DNA of 64,000 nt. Source: an uncultured Pseudomonadota bacterium (GTDB lineage Bacteria; Pseudomonadota; Gammaproteobacteria; Burkholderiales; Burkholderiaceae_C). Shown here in pieces: positions 27,922 through 36,731 of the stretch. The DNA is taken from the NCBI GenBank assembly GCA_945952465.1, contig CAMFIB010000002.1:310001-374000 (forward strand), given 5' to 3'. Within the stretch, counting starts at the first letter, position 1, and every line of letters starts with the position of its first letter. The translations under genes and the position numbers were made by a program. The notes below the pieces were generated by a model. It was not told the DNA's origin. It did no database searches and saw only the letters and a list, made by a program, of their open reading frames with translations.

Positions 27922-28611
27922 ATGAACACTTCAACGCTCAAGCCCAAGGCAGCGAACGCCACGCGCTCGCACAAGGCGGTGCAAGACCGGGTGAAACCGA
28001 CCGACGTGTCGGGCCAGGCCATCGCCGGCGAATGGTGCGTGGGCATCGTCGCGATGGGGGCGACGGGCCCCGTGGTGGCGAGCGGCAATCTCAAGGCACG
28101 CGCCCGTCGCGCTGCGAGCTGTCTGCTCGAGCCTGCCGTCGGTGACAGCGTCGCCTGCCTGAGGATCGCGCCGGACGAGGTCTGGATCATGGCCGTGCTC
28201 CAGCGGGAAGAGGGTACGCCGAACGTGCTGCGTTGCGCCGGCGATACGCGGATCGAGGTGGCCGGGGGAGGGCTGTCGCTGCAGGCCGACCAGATGCAGC
28301 TGAAAGCCGGCACGGTGGAGGTGTCGTCCGGCCGTCTTGCTGTGACGACCGAGGTGGCCGAGGTCGTCGGCCAGCAGCTCAGTGCGATCGGCACCCGGAT
28401 CAAGCTGGTGGGCTCGGTGCTGTCGTCGGTCATGGACCGCATCCAGCAATACAGCAAACACTACCTGAGAACGACCGACGGCATCGACCGCGTGGCCGCC
28501 ACCCATGTCGAAATCGAGGCGCAACAACTGATGCGCCTCGAGGGCGAGCACGCGCTGGTGAACGGCCGCAAGCTGGTCAAGGCGCGTGGCGCCCAGATCC
28601 ATTTCGGTTGA
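27922..28611 (+). CDS. DUF3540 T6SS cargo-loading protein
   Basis: A 229-residue DUF3540 protein. The central SCLLEPAVGDSVACLRI and the later beta-rich stretch (EVAGGGLSLQADQMQLKAG) are characteristic. The family is found almost only in T6SS loci alongside DUF2169 and DUF4150 and appears to be an OB/needle-like VgrG relative. It is 23 bases downstream of the pentapeptide gene with a CGGAG ribosome site, and 12 bases before the PAAR-like gene. Exact role is unproven. Confidence 0.82.
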   Translation: MNTSTLKPKAANATRSHKAVQDRVKPTDVSGQAIAGEWCVGIVAMGATGPVVASGNLKARARRAASCLLEPAVGDSVACLRIAPDEVWIMAVLQREEGTPNVLRCAGDTRIEVAGGGLSLQADQMQLKAGTVEVSSGRLAVTTEVAEVVGQQLSAIGTRIKLVGSVLSSVMDRIQQYSKHYLRTTDGIDRVAATHVEIEAQQLMRLEGEHALVNGRKLVKARGAQIHFG

Positions 28612-28623
28612 TCCGGAGCCGCC

Positions 28624-29025
28624 ATGTTCGCGAACTGCCAGCTGATGGGAACCGACATGGGTTTCCCCGACGTATGCCTCACGCCGGCACCGCCTTCGCC
28701 GTCGCCCATTCCCATTCCCTACCCCAACGTCGCGATGGGGCCGATGGCGATTCCCAACTGCCCCAACATCCTCGTGATGGGTGGGCCGGCGCACAACCTC
28801 GGCACCACCATCCCGATGAGCAACGGCGACAACCCCGGCGTCATGTTGGGCGTTGCGTCGGGCACCGTGATGGGGCCGTCCCGCGCGGTGACCGGTGCCT
28901 TCACGGTGCTCTTTCTCGGTATGCCGGCTTCACGGCTCACCAGTGTCACATTGCAGAACAGCACCAACTGCCCGGGCGTGCGCCTGGTGCCCAGCCAACC
29001 CACCGTCATGCTGCTCGCGCCCTGA
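28624..29025 (+). CDS. DUF4150 PAAR-like spike-tip protein
   Basis: A 133-residue PAAR-like (DUF4150) protein. It has a Pro-rich N-terminal loop (PDVCLTPAPPSPSPIPIPYP), the NCPNILVMGGPAHN segment, and a Gly-rich repeat part with alternating strands (NPGVMLGVASGTVMGPSRAV). PAAR proteins sharpen the VgrG tip and carry effectors. There is no C-terminal toxin extension, so an effector, if any, must be separate. Position in the cargo block supports the call. Confidence 0.84.
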   Translation: MFANCQLMGTDMGFPDVCLTPAPPSPSPIPIPYPNVAMGPMAIPNCPNILVMGGPAHNLGTTIPMSNGDNPGVMLGVASGTVMGPSRAVTGAFTVLFLGMPASRLTSVTLQNSTNCPGVRLVPSQPTVMLLAP

Positions 29026-29059
29026 GGGCGGAGCTGTTGGACGGCGTTAACATCCGCCC

Positions 29060-30874
29060 ATGATCACCCTGCGCGCGGTCACTTTGCCCGGATCGGTTTC
29101 GGGCCCATTGCCATCGGCCACCTTCGGGCCGGACGGCGGCACCATCGGTCGGGCCGATACCAACACCATGGTGCTGGAGGACCCGGATCGCATGATCTCG
29201 CGGGTTCATGCCCAGATCATGCGGCGCCCCCGCGGCTATGTGCTCATCGACCGTGGCAGCAATCCCGTGTCCGTCAATGGCCAGCAGCTTGGCGCGGGCA
29301 AGGAAGTGCCGGTCAAGTCGGGCGACCAGATCCAGATCGGCAACTACGTGCTGGCGGTGGAGGGCGGCGATGACGCTGCGGCTCCACCGGCCATCGCGGC
29401 GCCCGCACCAGCGGCAGGTGGCATGAGCGATCCGCTGGGCCTGTTCTCGAACCAGGTCGCGCCGGCTGCGCCGCCGGCCGGCCGCGCACCGCCGGCGGCT
29501 TTCGGCGACTTCGGCGTGCCGGGCGCGGCCAGCCAGGACCCGTTCGCCGACCTGCTGCCCGCTTCGGCGCCGGCCAAGGCACCGGCCTTCGCCGCGCCGC
29601 CTTCGGCCTACCGCGGTGGCGGCGGCATTCCGGACGACTGGGATCCGCTGGCCGACCCCCTCGGCGAGCCTCCGAAAAAGGCCGCGCCCGACCAACTGCC
29701 CGACGACTTCGATTTCGGCGCCAGCCTGTCGAACGCGCCGGCCACCTCGCGTGACCTGGACCAGATGCTGGGAATCGGCGCCGGCGCCAAGCCGCTTGAT
29801 TCGCGCGACCCCTTCCTCGGCACTGCGCTGGGCGACCCGCTGGCCAACCCGAACACCGCTCCGTCGGGCGATGCACTGGCCGCGCTGTACGGCACGCACG
29901 ACGCCGGCCAGCGTGCCGAGCAGGACCAGGTGCTGGAGGTGCATGGCGCCTTCGTACCGCCGAAGGCCGAGCTGCCGCCGCTCGACGACCTCCTGCCGCC
30001 GTTGCACGACGTGTTCGCACCGGCCCCGCCGCCGCCGGCTGGTCCGGCGCAAGCGCTGAGCAGCCCCGACCCGTTCGCCGACCTGATTCCGCCGCCGCCC
30101 GCGATGCCGTCCTCACCGCCGGTCGGGGGTCACGTGATCTCGCCGTCGCCGGCTCCGGTAACGCCAGCTCCGCCCGCGCCCGCCGCCAAAGCGGCCGAAG
30201 CGCCGGCCCCGCTGATCAAGCCTGACCCGGCACCCGCCCCACTGGCGCCTGCACCGGTACGCGCGACCACCAGCGGCCCGGTCAGCCAGGACGAGCTGCT
30301 GAAAGCTTTCCTGACCGGTCTTGGCGTGGAGCAGACCCGGCTGGAAGCCGTGACGCCGGAGCTGATGCAGCTGGTCGGCACGCTGCTGCGCGACGCGACG
30401 GAAGGCACGCTGCAGCTGCTGCTGACGCGCCAGGAAACCAAACGCGAGGTGCAGGCCGAGGTCACGATGATCATGGCCAGCAAGAACAACCCGCTGAAGT
30501 TCTCGCCGACGGTGGAACACGCGCTGGCGCTGATGCTGGAGCCACCGACCCGCGGCTTCATGGCGCCGGGCGAGGCGATGCGCGACGCCTACGAAGACCT
30601 GCGCGCGCACCAGTTCGGCGTGATGGCCGGCATGCGCGCCGCGCTGGAGGGCGTGATCGCCAAGTTCTCGCCCGACCAGCTTGAGAAACGCCTGACCGAC
30701 AAGACCATGCTCGACAGCCTGTTCGCGGGTTCGCGCAAGGCCAAGCTGTGGGACCAGTTCGTCGCGCTGTACGGCGACATCGCGCAGGAAACCAACGACG
30801 ACTTCCAGGCGATCTTCGGGAGGGCTTTCGTGAAGGCCTACCAGGAACAGGTCGACCGCTTGAAGCAGAAATGA
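29060..30874 (+). CDS. tagH: T6SS FHA-domain regulator TagH (Fha/ImpI)
   Basis: A 604-residue protein. The N-terminal FHA domain (residues about 20-100; GTIGRADTNTMVL, ISRVHAQI, VNGQQL) binds phosphothreonine. The middle (about 110-410) is a low-complexity Pro/Ala/Asp-rich linker with repeated DPFADL motifs. The C-terminal 190 residues (LKAFLTGLGVEQTRLEAVTP, LKFSPTVEHALALML) match the T6SS-associated FHA C-terminal domain. In Pseudomonas Fha1 is phosphorylated by PpkA and dephosphorylated by PppA to switch the T6SS. The phosphatase gene follows. A 6-bp hairpin (30873-30889) straddles the stop codon. Confidence 0.9.
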   Translation: MITLRAVTLPGSVSGPLPSATFGPDGGTIGRADTNTMVLEDPDRMISRVHAQIMRRPRGYVLIDRGSNPVSVNGQQLGAGKEVPVKSGDQIQIGNYVLAVEGGDDAAAPPAIAAPAPAAGGMSDPLGLFSNQVAPAAPPAGRAPPAAFGDFGVPGAASQDPFADLLPASAPAKAPAFAAPPSAYRGGGGIPDDWDPLADPLGEPPKKAAPDQLPDDFDFGASLSNAPATSRDLDQMLGIGAGAKPLDSRDPFLGTALGDPLANPNTAPSGDALAALYGTHDAGQRAEQDQVLEVHGAFVPPKAELPPLDDLLPPLHDVFAPAPPPPAGPAQALSSPDPFADLIPPPPAMPSSPPVGGHVISPSPAPVTPAPPAPAAKAAEAPAPLIKPDPAPAPLAPAPVRATTSGPVSQDELLKAFLTGLGVEQTRLEAVTPELMQLVGTLLRDATEGTLQLLLTRQETKREVQAEVTMIMASKNNPLKFSPTVEHALALMLEPPTRGFMAPGEAMRDAYEDLRAHQFGVMAGMRAALEGVIAKFSPDQLEKRLTDKTMLDSLFAGSRKAKLWDQFVALYGDIAQETNDDFQAIFGRAFVKAYQEQVDRLKQK

Positions 30875-30915
30875 GCGGCTGAACCGCTCGAGAGAGACAT
30901 TGGGGGGAGCAGATC

Positions 30916-31683
30916 TTGCAGGTTGAAGTTGCGGCCATCACCTATTCCGGCGCCCGGCCGTACAACGAGGACGCGCACGGCTACTGGCACGACGGCCGCT
31001 ATGTCTGCTGCCTCGTCAACGACGGGGCCGGCGGCCACGGCGGCGGCGACGTGGCGTCGTCGCTGGCGCGTGAGACGCTGCTGTGCGGCTTTTCACGCGA
31101 GCCCGGCATGGGCGGCGAGACGTTGCGCGCGCTGATCGACGAGGCCAACGCCGCCATCGTGGCCCGGCAGAAGGAGTCGGCCGAGCTGGAGAAGATGCGC
31201 TCGACCACCACCTTCCTCGTCATCGACATGCAGGACGACATGGCACGCTGGGCCCACGTGGGCGACTCGCGCATCTACCTGCTGCGTGGCGCCACGGTGC
31301 AGCAGGTCACCACCGACCAGAGCCTGGTCCAGCAGATGGTGAGCTCCGGCGTGTTGAGCGCGGCCGACGCCGCCAGCTACCCGCACCGCAACGTGCTGCT
31401 GTCGGCGCTGGGCGCCAACGACGGCAGCATGGAGATCAGCGTGTCGGACGATGCGGCCATGCTGCGCGACGGCGACGTCTTCCTGATGTGCACCGACGGC
31501 CTCTGGGAGCATTTCGACGACGAAGCGCTGACCGACAGCCTGGCGCAGGCGCGCACGCCGCAGGCCTGGCTGGACAGCCTGGCCGCCGTGGTGGCCACCA
31601 AGAAGAAGCCGGGGCAGGACAACTACACCGCGCTGACGGTCTGGCTCTCCGACCCCGACCAGGCCACCCGCATCATGGCCTGA
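30916..31683 (+). CDS. PP2C-type Ser/Thr phosphatase (PppA-like)
   Basis: A 255-residue PPM/PP2C phosphatase. Metal-binding and core motifs are visible: RPYNEDAHGYW, VNDGAGGHGGGD, WAHVGDSRIYLLR, LRDGDVFLMCTDGLWEHF and QDNYTALTV. It probably reverses threonine phosphorylation of TagH and so turns the T6SS down. The start appears to be TTG at 30916, preceded by a G-rich ribosome site (GGGGGGAG); no ATG gives a full N-terminus. The expected kinase PpkA is not in the window. It converges on the AAA+ gene. Confidence 0.9.
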   Translation: MQVEVAAITYSGARPYNEDAHGYWHDGRYVCCLVNDGAGGHGGGDVASSLARETLLCGFSREPGMGGETLRALIDEANAAIVARQKESAELEKMRSTTTFLVIDMQDDMARWAHVGDSRIYLLRGATVQQVTTDQSLVQQMVSSGVLSAADAASYPHRNVLLSALGANDGSMEISVSDDAAMLRDGDVFLMCTDGLWEHFDDEALTDSLAQARTPQAWLDSLAAVVATKKKPGQDNYTALTVWLSDPDQATRIMA

Positions 31684-31711
31684 CGCGCGCGGCCGGGGAG
31701 CGATCTCCCGC

Positions 31712-32707
31712 TCAGTGCACGAACCCGATCTTCGACCGCCCCGGCGGCGCCTTGGGCAAATCGTCGGGCAAGATCTGCTCGCGCCCCGCCAGTCGGGCGT
31801 TGCCGAAACCGCTCATCAGCGAACGCCGCATCTCGCGCGGCGCCAGTTCGGCCAGCAGGTCGATGGTGTCGTCCACCGGTTCCGGGTTGAAGCGCTGGCC
31901 CCAGCCGTGGTCGGCGCGGATCGAGCGGTACAGGTTGCGCGCGATCTGCCGCGCCGCCTCGGGCGAGGGTGGCTCCACGGTGAACACGTTCATGCGGTTC
32001 AGGATGGGCTCGGGGATGCCGCGTTCGTCGTTGGCGGTGGTGATCCAGATGACCTGGCTGGCGTCGATCGGCACCTCGGCGAACTCGTCGGTGAAGCACT
32101 GGGCGGTGTCATGCTCCAGCAGGCCGTAGAGCGCGCCGAGCGGGTCGTACTGCGCGTCAGCGCTTGCCTTGTCGATCTCGTCGATCAGGATCACCGGGTT
32201 GGCGTACTGGCCCTCCACCAGCGCCTCGAACACCTTGCCCGGCTTGGCGCCTTTCCACTGCGAGGACGAGCCCGAGAGCAGCCAGCCCGCCGTCATGGAG
32301 CTCATGGGCACCAGGTTCATGCCGGTGCCGAGCAGGTCGGCCAGTTGCTTCGCGAAATGGGTCTTGCCGATGCCGGGCGGGCCGAGCAGCAGCATGGGCG
32401 TGACCTCCAGCCCGTCGGGGCTGTCCTGCGCCAGCGCGACGTGGCGCTTCACGTCGTCGAGCACGCCCGTGAAATTGGGCAGCGCGTCGTACAGCGGCGC
32501 CATGTTGGGCACGCCGTGCGGCTTGACCTGGAAGCGGTCGGGCCCGCGCTCCAGCATGCGTTCGTAGGTGCTGCGCAGGCTGTCGTGGTCGCGCTCCGGC
32601 AGCTTGGCCAGCTTGCGCGCGACCTCGTCGCGCTGGAAGACGCTGCGTACCCGCGCGATGGGCAGACCGAAGGACGGTTGATGCGGAACCAGGCTGTGCG
32701 TGCTCAT
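31712..32707 (-). CDS. AAA+ ATPase (MoxR/Lon-like family)
   Basis: A 331-residue AAA+ protein. Walker A is LLLGPPGIGKTHFAKQL at about residue 120; Walker B is PVILIDEIDKASAD; sensor 1 is IWITTANDE, followed by a PEPILNRMNVF arginine-finger-like motif. The N-terminal 90 residues are helical and charged. The start at 32707 is set by an AAGGAG site 9 bases upstream. It is convergent with the phosphatase gene, so it is not part of that operon. Substrate unknown; remodelling or proteolysis-linked function is inferred from family. Confidence 0.85.
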   Translation of the reverse strand: MSTHSLVPHQPSFGLPIARVRSVFQRDEVARKLAKLPERDHDSLRSTYERMLERGPDRFQVKPHGVPNMAPLYDALPNFTGVLDDVKRHVALAQDSPDGLEVTPMLLLGPPGIGKTHFAKQLADLLGTGMNLVPMSSMTAGWLLSGSSSQWKGAKPGKVFEALVEGQYANPVILIDEIDKASADAQYDPLGALYGLLEHDTAQCFTDEFAEVPIDASQVIWITTANDERGIPEPILNRMNVFTVEPPSPEAARQIARNLYRSIRADHGWGQRFNPEPVDDTIDLLAELAPREMRRSLMSGFGNARLAGREQILPDDLPKAPPGRSKIGFVH

Positions 32708-32888
32708 GATGGGCCACTCCTTGAAGCGATCACGACGACGCATTCATTCAAGCACGACGCGTGCCCGCTGCAAAGCGAAAAGTGACCGGTTTTGGCGCGT
32801 CCGCGACGGCGTTGAACTGGCACTCGTCAGCGCCCAGTGCCAACAGCGTGCTATTGAATCGGGAGCGCGGCCGATCTGGCGCGGGCGT

Positions 32889-32912
32889 AAAAAAGCCGGG
32901 CGGTGCCCGGCT
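32889..32912 (-). terminator. Rho-independent terminator of the hemA-prfA-prmC-grxD operon
   Basis: On the - strand AGCCGGGC-acc-GCCCGGCT forms an 8-bp GC-rich stem with a 3-base loop followed by a run of six T. It starts 21 bases after the grxD stop. Confidence 0.92.
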
Positions 32913-32932
32913 TGTGCAGGGGCGGAAAAGGC

Positions 32933-33259
32933 TCAGTTCGGGCCGTTGCCCAGCACCTGCGACAGTTCGCCCGACTCGTACATCTCCATCATGATGTCGG
33001 AGCCGCCGATGAACTCGCCCTTCACGTAGAGCTGCGGGATGGTGGGCCAGTTGCTGTAGCCCTTGATACCTTGGCGGATCTCGTCGTCTTCCAGAACGTT
33101 GACGGTCTTGATGCCGCGCACGTCGACGCCGCAGGCTTTCAGGATCTGGATCGCGCGGCCCGAAAAGCCGCACTGCGGGAAGGTGGCGTTGCCCTTCATG
33201 AAGAGCAGGATGTCGTTCTGCTTGACGAGGTCGTCGATGCGTTGGTTCACGTCGCTCAT
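32933..33259 (-). CDS. grxD: Monothiol glutaredoxin GrxD (Grx4)
   Basis: A 108-residue monothiol glutaredoxin with the diagnostic CGFS active site at residues 30-33 and the NWPTIPQLYVKGEFIGGSDI glutathione-binding region. Such proteins bind and transfer Fe-S clusters in the cytoplasm. It is the last gene of the hemA-prfA-prmC-grxD operon, 31 bases after prmC, and is followed by a terminator. Confidence 0.96.
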   Translation of the reverse strand: MSDVNQRIDDLVKQNDILLFMKGNATFPQCGFSGRAIQILKACGVDVRGIKTVNVLEDDEIRQGIKGYSNWPTIPQLYVKGEFIGGSDIMMEMYESGELSQVLGNGPN

Positions 33260-33290
33260 GGCGTACTCCGGATAGGTGCGAATGAAGGGA

Positions 33291-34133
33291 TTATTTCACC
33301 GACGGCCAAAAGCCGCCGGTGCAGCGCCGGATGCCGGCGAGGTCGGTTTTGTGGGAGATGGCGGCGAACCCGCCGGCTTTCAACAGCGCGGCCACCGCGT
33401 CGGCCTGGTCGTAGCCGTGTTCCAGCAGCAGCCCGCCGCCGGGCTTCAGGTGGGTGGGCGCGCCAGCCACGATGCGGCGGATGTCGGCCAGGCCGTCTGC
33501 GCCGGCCGTGAGCGCCCGCAGCGGCTCGTGGACCAGCGCCGTGAGGTGGGGGTCGCCGTCGGCCACATAGGGCGGGTTGGAGACGATGAGGTCAAACGCC
33601 GCTTCGCCGGCGGGCAGGGCGGCCAGCCAGTCGCCATGGGCGAAGCGCACCGGCAGCCGCAGGGCGGCGGCGTTGGCCTGGGCCACGGCCAGGGCGTCGG
33701 CGCTGGCGTCGACCGCCAGCACAGCGGCGTCGGGCCGCACCTGCTGCAGCGCCAGAGCAATGGCCCCGCTGCCGGTGCCGAGGTCCAGCACGCGGGGGTT
33801 TTGCAGCGGTGCCAGCACGGCCAGCGCCCATTCCACCAGCGTCTCGGTTTCGGGCCGGGGCACCAGCACGCGGGCGTCCACCCGCAGCGGCAGGCCGAAA
33901 AATTCTTTGCGGCCGATCAGGTAGGCCAGCGGCTCGCCGGCGGCGCGGCGGGTGGCGAGCGCCAGGTAGCCGCTGGCCTGTGCAGCGTCCAGCGCGTCGC
34001 CGTCGTGCGCCAGCAGCCAGGCGCGGCCGGCGCCGCCGGTCTCGCGGCCCAGCGCGTGCAGCAGCAGCCACTGGGCGTCGAGCCGGTCCAGGCCCAGCCG
34101 GGCGGCGGTGGCGAGGGCTTCGGTGACCGTCAT
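33291..34133 (-). CDS. prmC: Release-factor glutamine methyltransferase PrmC (HemK)
   Basis: A 280-residue SAM-dependent methyltransferase that N5-methylates the glutamine of the GGQ motif in RF1/RF2. The SAM motif VLDLGTGSGAIALAL and the catalytic NPPYV (in DLIVSNPPYVADGD) are present, with an N-terminal helical release-factor-binding domain. It lies directly downstream of prfA, its substrate gene. A degenerate dispersed repeat sits between the two. Confidence 0.96.
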   Translation of the reverse strand: MTVTEALATAARLGLDRLDAQWLLLHALGRETGGAGRAWLLAHDGDALDAAQASGYLALATRRAAGEPLAYLIGRKEFFGLPLRVDARVLVPRPETETLVEWALAVLAPLQNPRVLDLGTGSGAIALALQQVRPDAAVLAVDASADALAVAQANAAALRLPVRFAHGDWLAALPAGEAAFDLIVSNPPYVADGDPHLTALVHEPLRALTAGADGLADIRRIVAGAPTHLKPGGGLLLEHGYDQADAVAALLKAGGFAAISHKTDLAGIRRCTGGFWPSVK

Positions 34134-34148
34134 GTGCTATGAAAAAAA

Positions 34149-34192
34149 GAGCTAGGAATCTATATTCGACGCTGGCAGTGGGCCGATTTCAT
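34149..34192. repeat. Degenerate copy A of a dispersed Comamonadaceae-type repeat
   Basis: The prfA-prmC gap contains AGCTAGGAATCTATATTCGA followed by cgctggcagtgggccgatttcat. This matches, with several differences, the copies near 42751 and 58611 (AGCTACAAATC...TCGGCG...ATTTCAT). Confidence 0.55.
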
Positions 34193-34206
34193 TCGAAAAA
34201 CCGGTG

Positions 34207-35295
34207 TCAGACGACCGAATCCAGCTCCAGCTCGGCCAACTGTTCGGCTTCGCGCGCGGCGGTGAGCGCCGCCACCACCTCGCCCAGGTCGCCTTCCATG
34301 ATGAAGCCCAGCTTGTAGAGCGTGAGGTTGATGCGGTGGTCGGTGAGGCGGCCCTGCGGGAAGTTGTAGGTGCGGATGCGGTCGCTGCGGTCGCCGCTGC
34401 CGATCAGGCCCTTGCGCAGCGCCGCTTCCTTGGCGGCGCGCTCGCTGCGCTCTTTTTCCTGGATGCGCGCCTGCAGCACCTGCAGCGCCTTGGCCTTGTT
34501 GCTGTGCTGGCTGCGGCCGTCCTGGCATTCGGCCACGATGCCGGTGGGCAGGTGAACCACGCGCACGGCCGAGTCGGTCTTGTTGATGTGCTGGCCGCCC
34601 GCGCCGCTGGCGCGGAAGGTGTCGATGCGCAGGTCGGCCGGGTTGAGTTTCACCGCCTCGGTCTCGTCCGGCTCGGGCATCACCGCCACCGTGCAGGCGC
34701 TGGTGTGGATGCGGCCCTGCGTTTCGGTGGCCGGCACGCGTTGCACGCGGTGGCCGCCGGATTCGAAGCGCAGAACCCCGTAGGCGTGGTCGCCCACCAC
34801 GCGCACCACCACCTCCTTGTAGCCGCCGAGCTCGCTGGGGGACTCGCTCACGATCTCGGCCTGCCAGCCCTGGCGCTCGCAGTAGCGGGTGTACATGCGC
34901 AGCAGATCGCCGGCGAACAGGGCCGACTCGTCGCCACCCGTGCCGGCGCGGATTTCGAGGAAGGCGTTGCGCGCGTCGTCGGGGTCTTTCGGCAGCAGCA
35001 TGCGCTGCAGCTCGTCTTCCAGCTTCGCCAGCTCGGCCTCGGCGGCGGGGATTTCGTCTTGCGCCAGCTCGGCCATGTCGGGGTCGGCCAACATCTCGCG
35101 GGCGGCGGCGAGGTCGCCGTGGCGCTGCAGCCAGCGGGCATAGCGCGAGGCGATGGCCGACACGTCGTTGTGCTCGCGCGAGAGCAGCCGGTACTGCGCC
35201 ATGTCGCCCATGATGTCTTCGCGCGACAGCAGAAAGTCCAGCTCGCCGAGGCGGGCCTGGTAGCGGTCGAGCTGCTGGCGCAGAAAGGGTTTCAT
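34207..35295 (-). CDS. prfA: Peptide chain release factor 1
   Basis: A 362-residue RF1 that ends translation at UAA and UAG. The catalytic GGQ is in [18 protein letters not shown] near residue 234. The RF1 length and N-terminal helical domain ([19 protein letters not shown]) are normal. It is the second gene of the hemA operon, separated from hemA by 88 bases that hold two GC-rich hairpins. Confidence 0.97.
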   Translation of the reverse strand: MKPFLRQQLDRYQARLGELDFLLSREDIMGDMAQYRLLSREHNDVSAIASRYARWLQRHGDLAAAREMLADPDMAELAQDEIPAAEAELAKLEDELQRMLLPKDPDDARNAFLEIRAGTGGDESALFAGDLLRMYTRYCERQGWQAEIVSESPSELGGYKEVVVRVVGDHAYGVLRFESGGHRVQRVPATETQGRIHTSACTVAVMPEPDETEAVKLNPADLRIDTFRASGAGGQHINKTDSAVRVVHLPTGIVAECQDGRSQHSNKAKALQVLQARIQEKERSERAAKEAALRKGLIGSGDRSDRIRTYNFPQGRLTDHRINLTLYKLGFIMEGDLGEVVAALTAAREAEQLAELELDSVV

Positions 35296-35346
35296 CGGGG
35301 CGGGAACTGGGAAGGAAAGGGGGCCGACGGGATCGGCAGGATGGGC

Positions 35347-35384
35347 GGCCGACCACGTCGGCCACGGCGGGCGGTGGCGCCCGC
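35347..35384 (-). other. Two tandem GC-rich hairpins between hemA and prfA
   Basis: GGCCGAC/GTCGGCC (35347-35353 and 35357-35363, 3-base loop) and GCGGGC/GCCCGC (35367-35372 and 35379-35384, 6-base loop). The second touches the hemA stop codon. There is no T-run, so they are not terminators; they may set mRNA processing or relative expression in the operon. Confidence 0.4.
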
Positions 35385-36667
35385 TAACGCTCTTTGCGCA
35401 GGAACAGGCGGGCGATGGTGGCGGCCGTCTGCTCGCGGCCGGCCCCGTCGGCGTCGCGCAATTCGCTCAGGGCGCCGTGCAGCATCTTCTGCGTGAGGCC
35501 GCGGCTGAGGGCTTCGAGCACGGCGTCGATGTCGTCGCCGCGGGCCAGCAGCTTGCGGGCCCGGGCCAGCTCGGCGGCGCGCCATTCGTCGGTGCGGGCG
35601 TTCAATTGCTGGATCAGCGGCACCGTGCCGCGCACCGGGTCGCGCTGGTCGAGCCAGTGCATGAAGCTGGTGACGCCGGCGTCGATGATGACTTCGGCCT
35701 GCGCCACCGCGGCCTGCCGCGAGTCCTTGGCGCTCTGCACCACGCTGGCGAGGTCGTCCACCGTGTACAGGTAAACGTCTTCGAGCGATTTCACCTCGGC
35801 CTCGATGTCGCGCGGCACGGCGAGGTCGACCATGAAGATCGGCCGGTGGCGGCGCGCCTTCACCGCACGTTCCACCGCACCCAGCCCGATGATGGGCAGC
35901 GTGCTGGCGGTGCAGCTCACGATGGCGTCGAACTCGTGCAGGCGGCTCGGCAGGTCACCCAGGCGCATGGTTTCGGCGCCGAATTTGGCGGCCAGCCGCT
36001 CGCCGCGCTCCACCGTGCGGTTGGCGATGGCCATGGCCTTGGGGTTGCGGGCCGCGAAATGGGTGGCGGCCAGCTCGATCATCTCGCCGGCGCCGACGAA
36101 CAGCACCTTGATGCGCGACAGGTCTTCGAACAGCTGGCCGGCCAGCCGCACCGCCGCCGCCGCCATGCTGATGGACTGCGCGCCGATCTCGGTGGAGCTG
36201 CGCACCTCCTTGGCCACCGCGAAGGAGCGCTGGAAGAGCTGGTTCAGCGTGGTGCCCAGCGCGCCGGCCTCGTCGGCCACGCGCACCGCGTCTTTCATCT
36301 GGCCGAGGATCTGCGGTTCACCCAGCACCATGGAGTCGAGCCCGCTGGCCACCCGGAAGGCGTGGCGGGCGGCCAGGCCGTCGTGCAGCGAATAGGTGTG
36401 CGCGCGCAGGTGCTCGGGCGCCACGCCGCCGCTGTGGGCCAGCCATTGCAGCGTGTGGTCGATCTGCGGCTGGCCGCCGGCGCCGTAGATCTCGGTGCGG
36501 TTGCAGGTGGACAGGATGGCGGCTTCTGAAGAAGCGGCAACGCCGTCGGTCCAGGAGTCGCGCAGCGCCTGCAGCGTGGGGTGAATCTGGTCGAGCGCAA
36601 AGGCAAACCGGCCGCGCATGTCGAGTGGCGCGGTGGTGTGGTTGATGCCGAGGGCCCAGACGGTCAT
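35384..36667 (-). CDS. hemA: Glutamyl-tRNA reductase
   Basis: A 427-residue HemA, the first committed enzyme of the C5 tetrapyrrole pathway, making glutamate-1-semialdehyde from Glu-tRNA with NADPH. The nucleophile is Cys55 in [11 protein letters not shown]. The [16 protein letters not shown]-terminus, the [15 protein letters not shown] motif and the NADPH-binding [14 protein letters not shown] are present. The start [10 protein letters not shown] at 36667 was chosen by homology; upstream in-frame codons lie beyond the candidate promoter. It leads the hemA-prfA-prmC-grxD operon. Confidence 0.96.
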   Translation of the reverse strand: MTVWALGINHTTAPLDMRGRFAFALDQIHPTLQALRDSWTDGVAASSEAAILSTCNRTEIYGAGGQPQIDHTLQWLAHSGGVAPEHLRAHTYSLHDGLAARHAFRVASGLDSMVLGEPQILGQMKDAVRVADEAGALGTTLNQLFQRSFAVAKEVRSSTEIGAQSISMAAAAVRLAGQLFEDLSRIKVLFVGAGEMIELAATHFAARNPKAMAIANRTVERGERLAAKFGAETMRLGDLPSRLHEFDAIVSCTASTLPIIGLGAVERAVKARRHRPIFMVDLAVPRDIEAEVKSLEDVYLYTVDDLASVVQSAKDSRQAAVAQAEVIIDAGVTSFMHWLDQRDPVRGTVPLIQQLNARTDEWRAAELARARKLLARGDDIDAVLEALSRGLTQKMLHGALSELRDADGAGREQTAATIARLFLRKER

Positions 36668-36673
36668 CCTTCG

Positions 36674-36679
36674 ATTATA
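36674..36679 (-). promoter_or_regulatory. Candidate -10 element (TATAAT) of hemA
   Basis: A perfect TATAAT on the - strand ends 6 bases before the hemA ATG. If used, transcription would start at or within a few bases of the start codon, giving a leaderless or near-leaderless message. No good -35 hexamer is seen at 16-18 bases. Confidence 0.4.
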
Positions 36680-36731
36680 AAATTGGCGCCGACATACAAC
36701 GGCAGACCCGATTCTGCGGTTGTCCGGCGCC

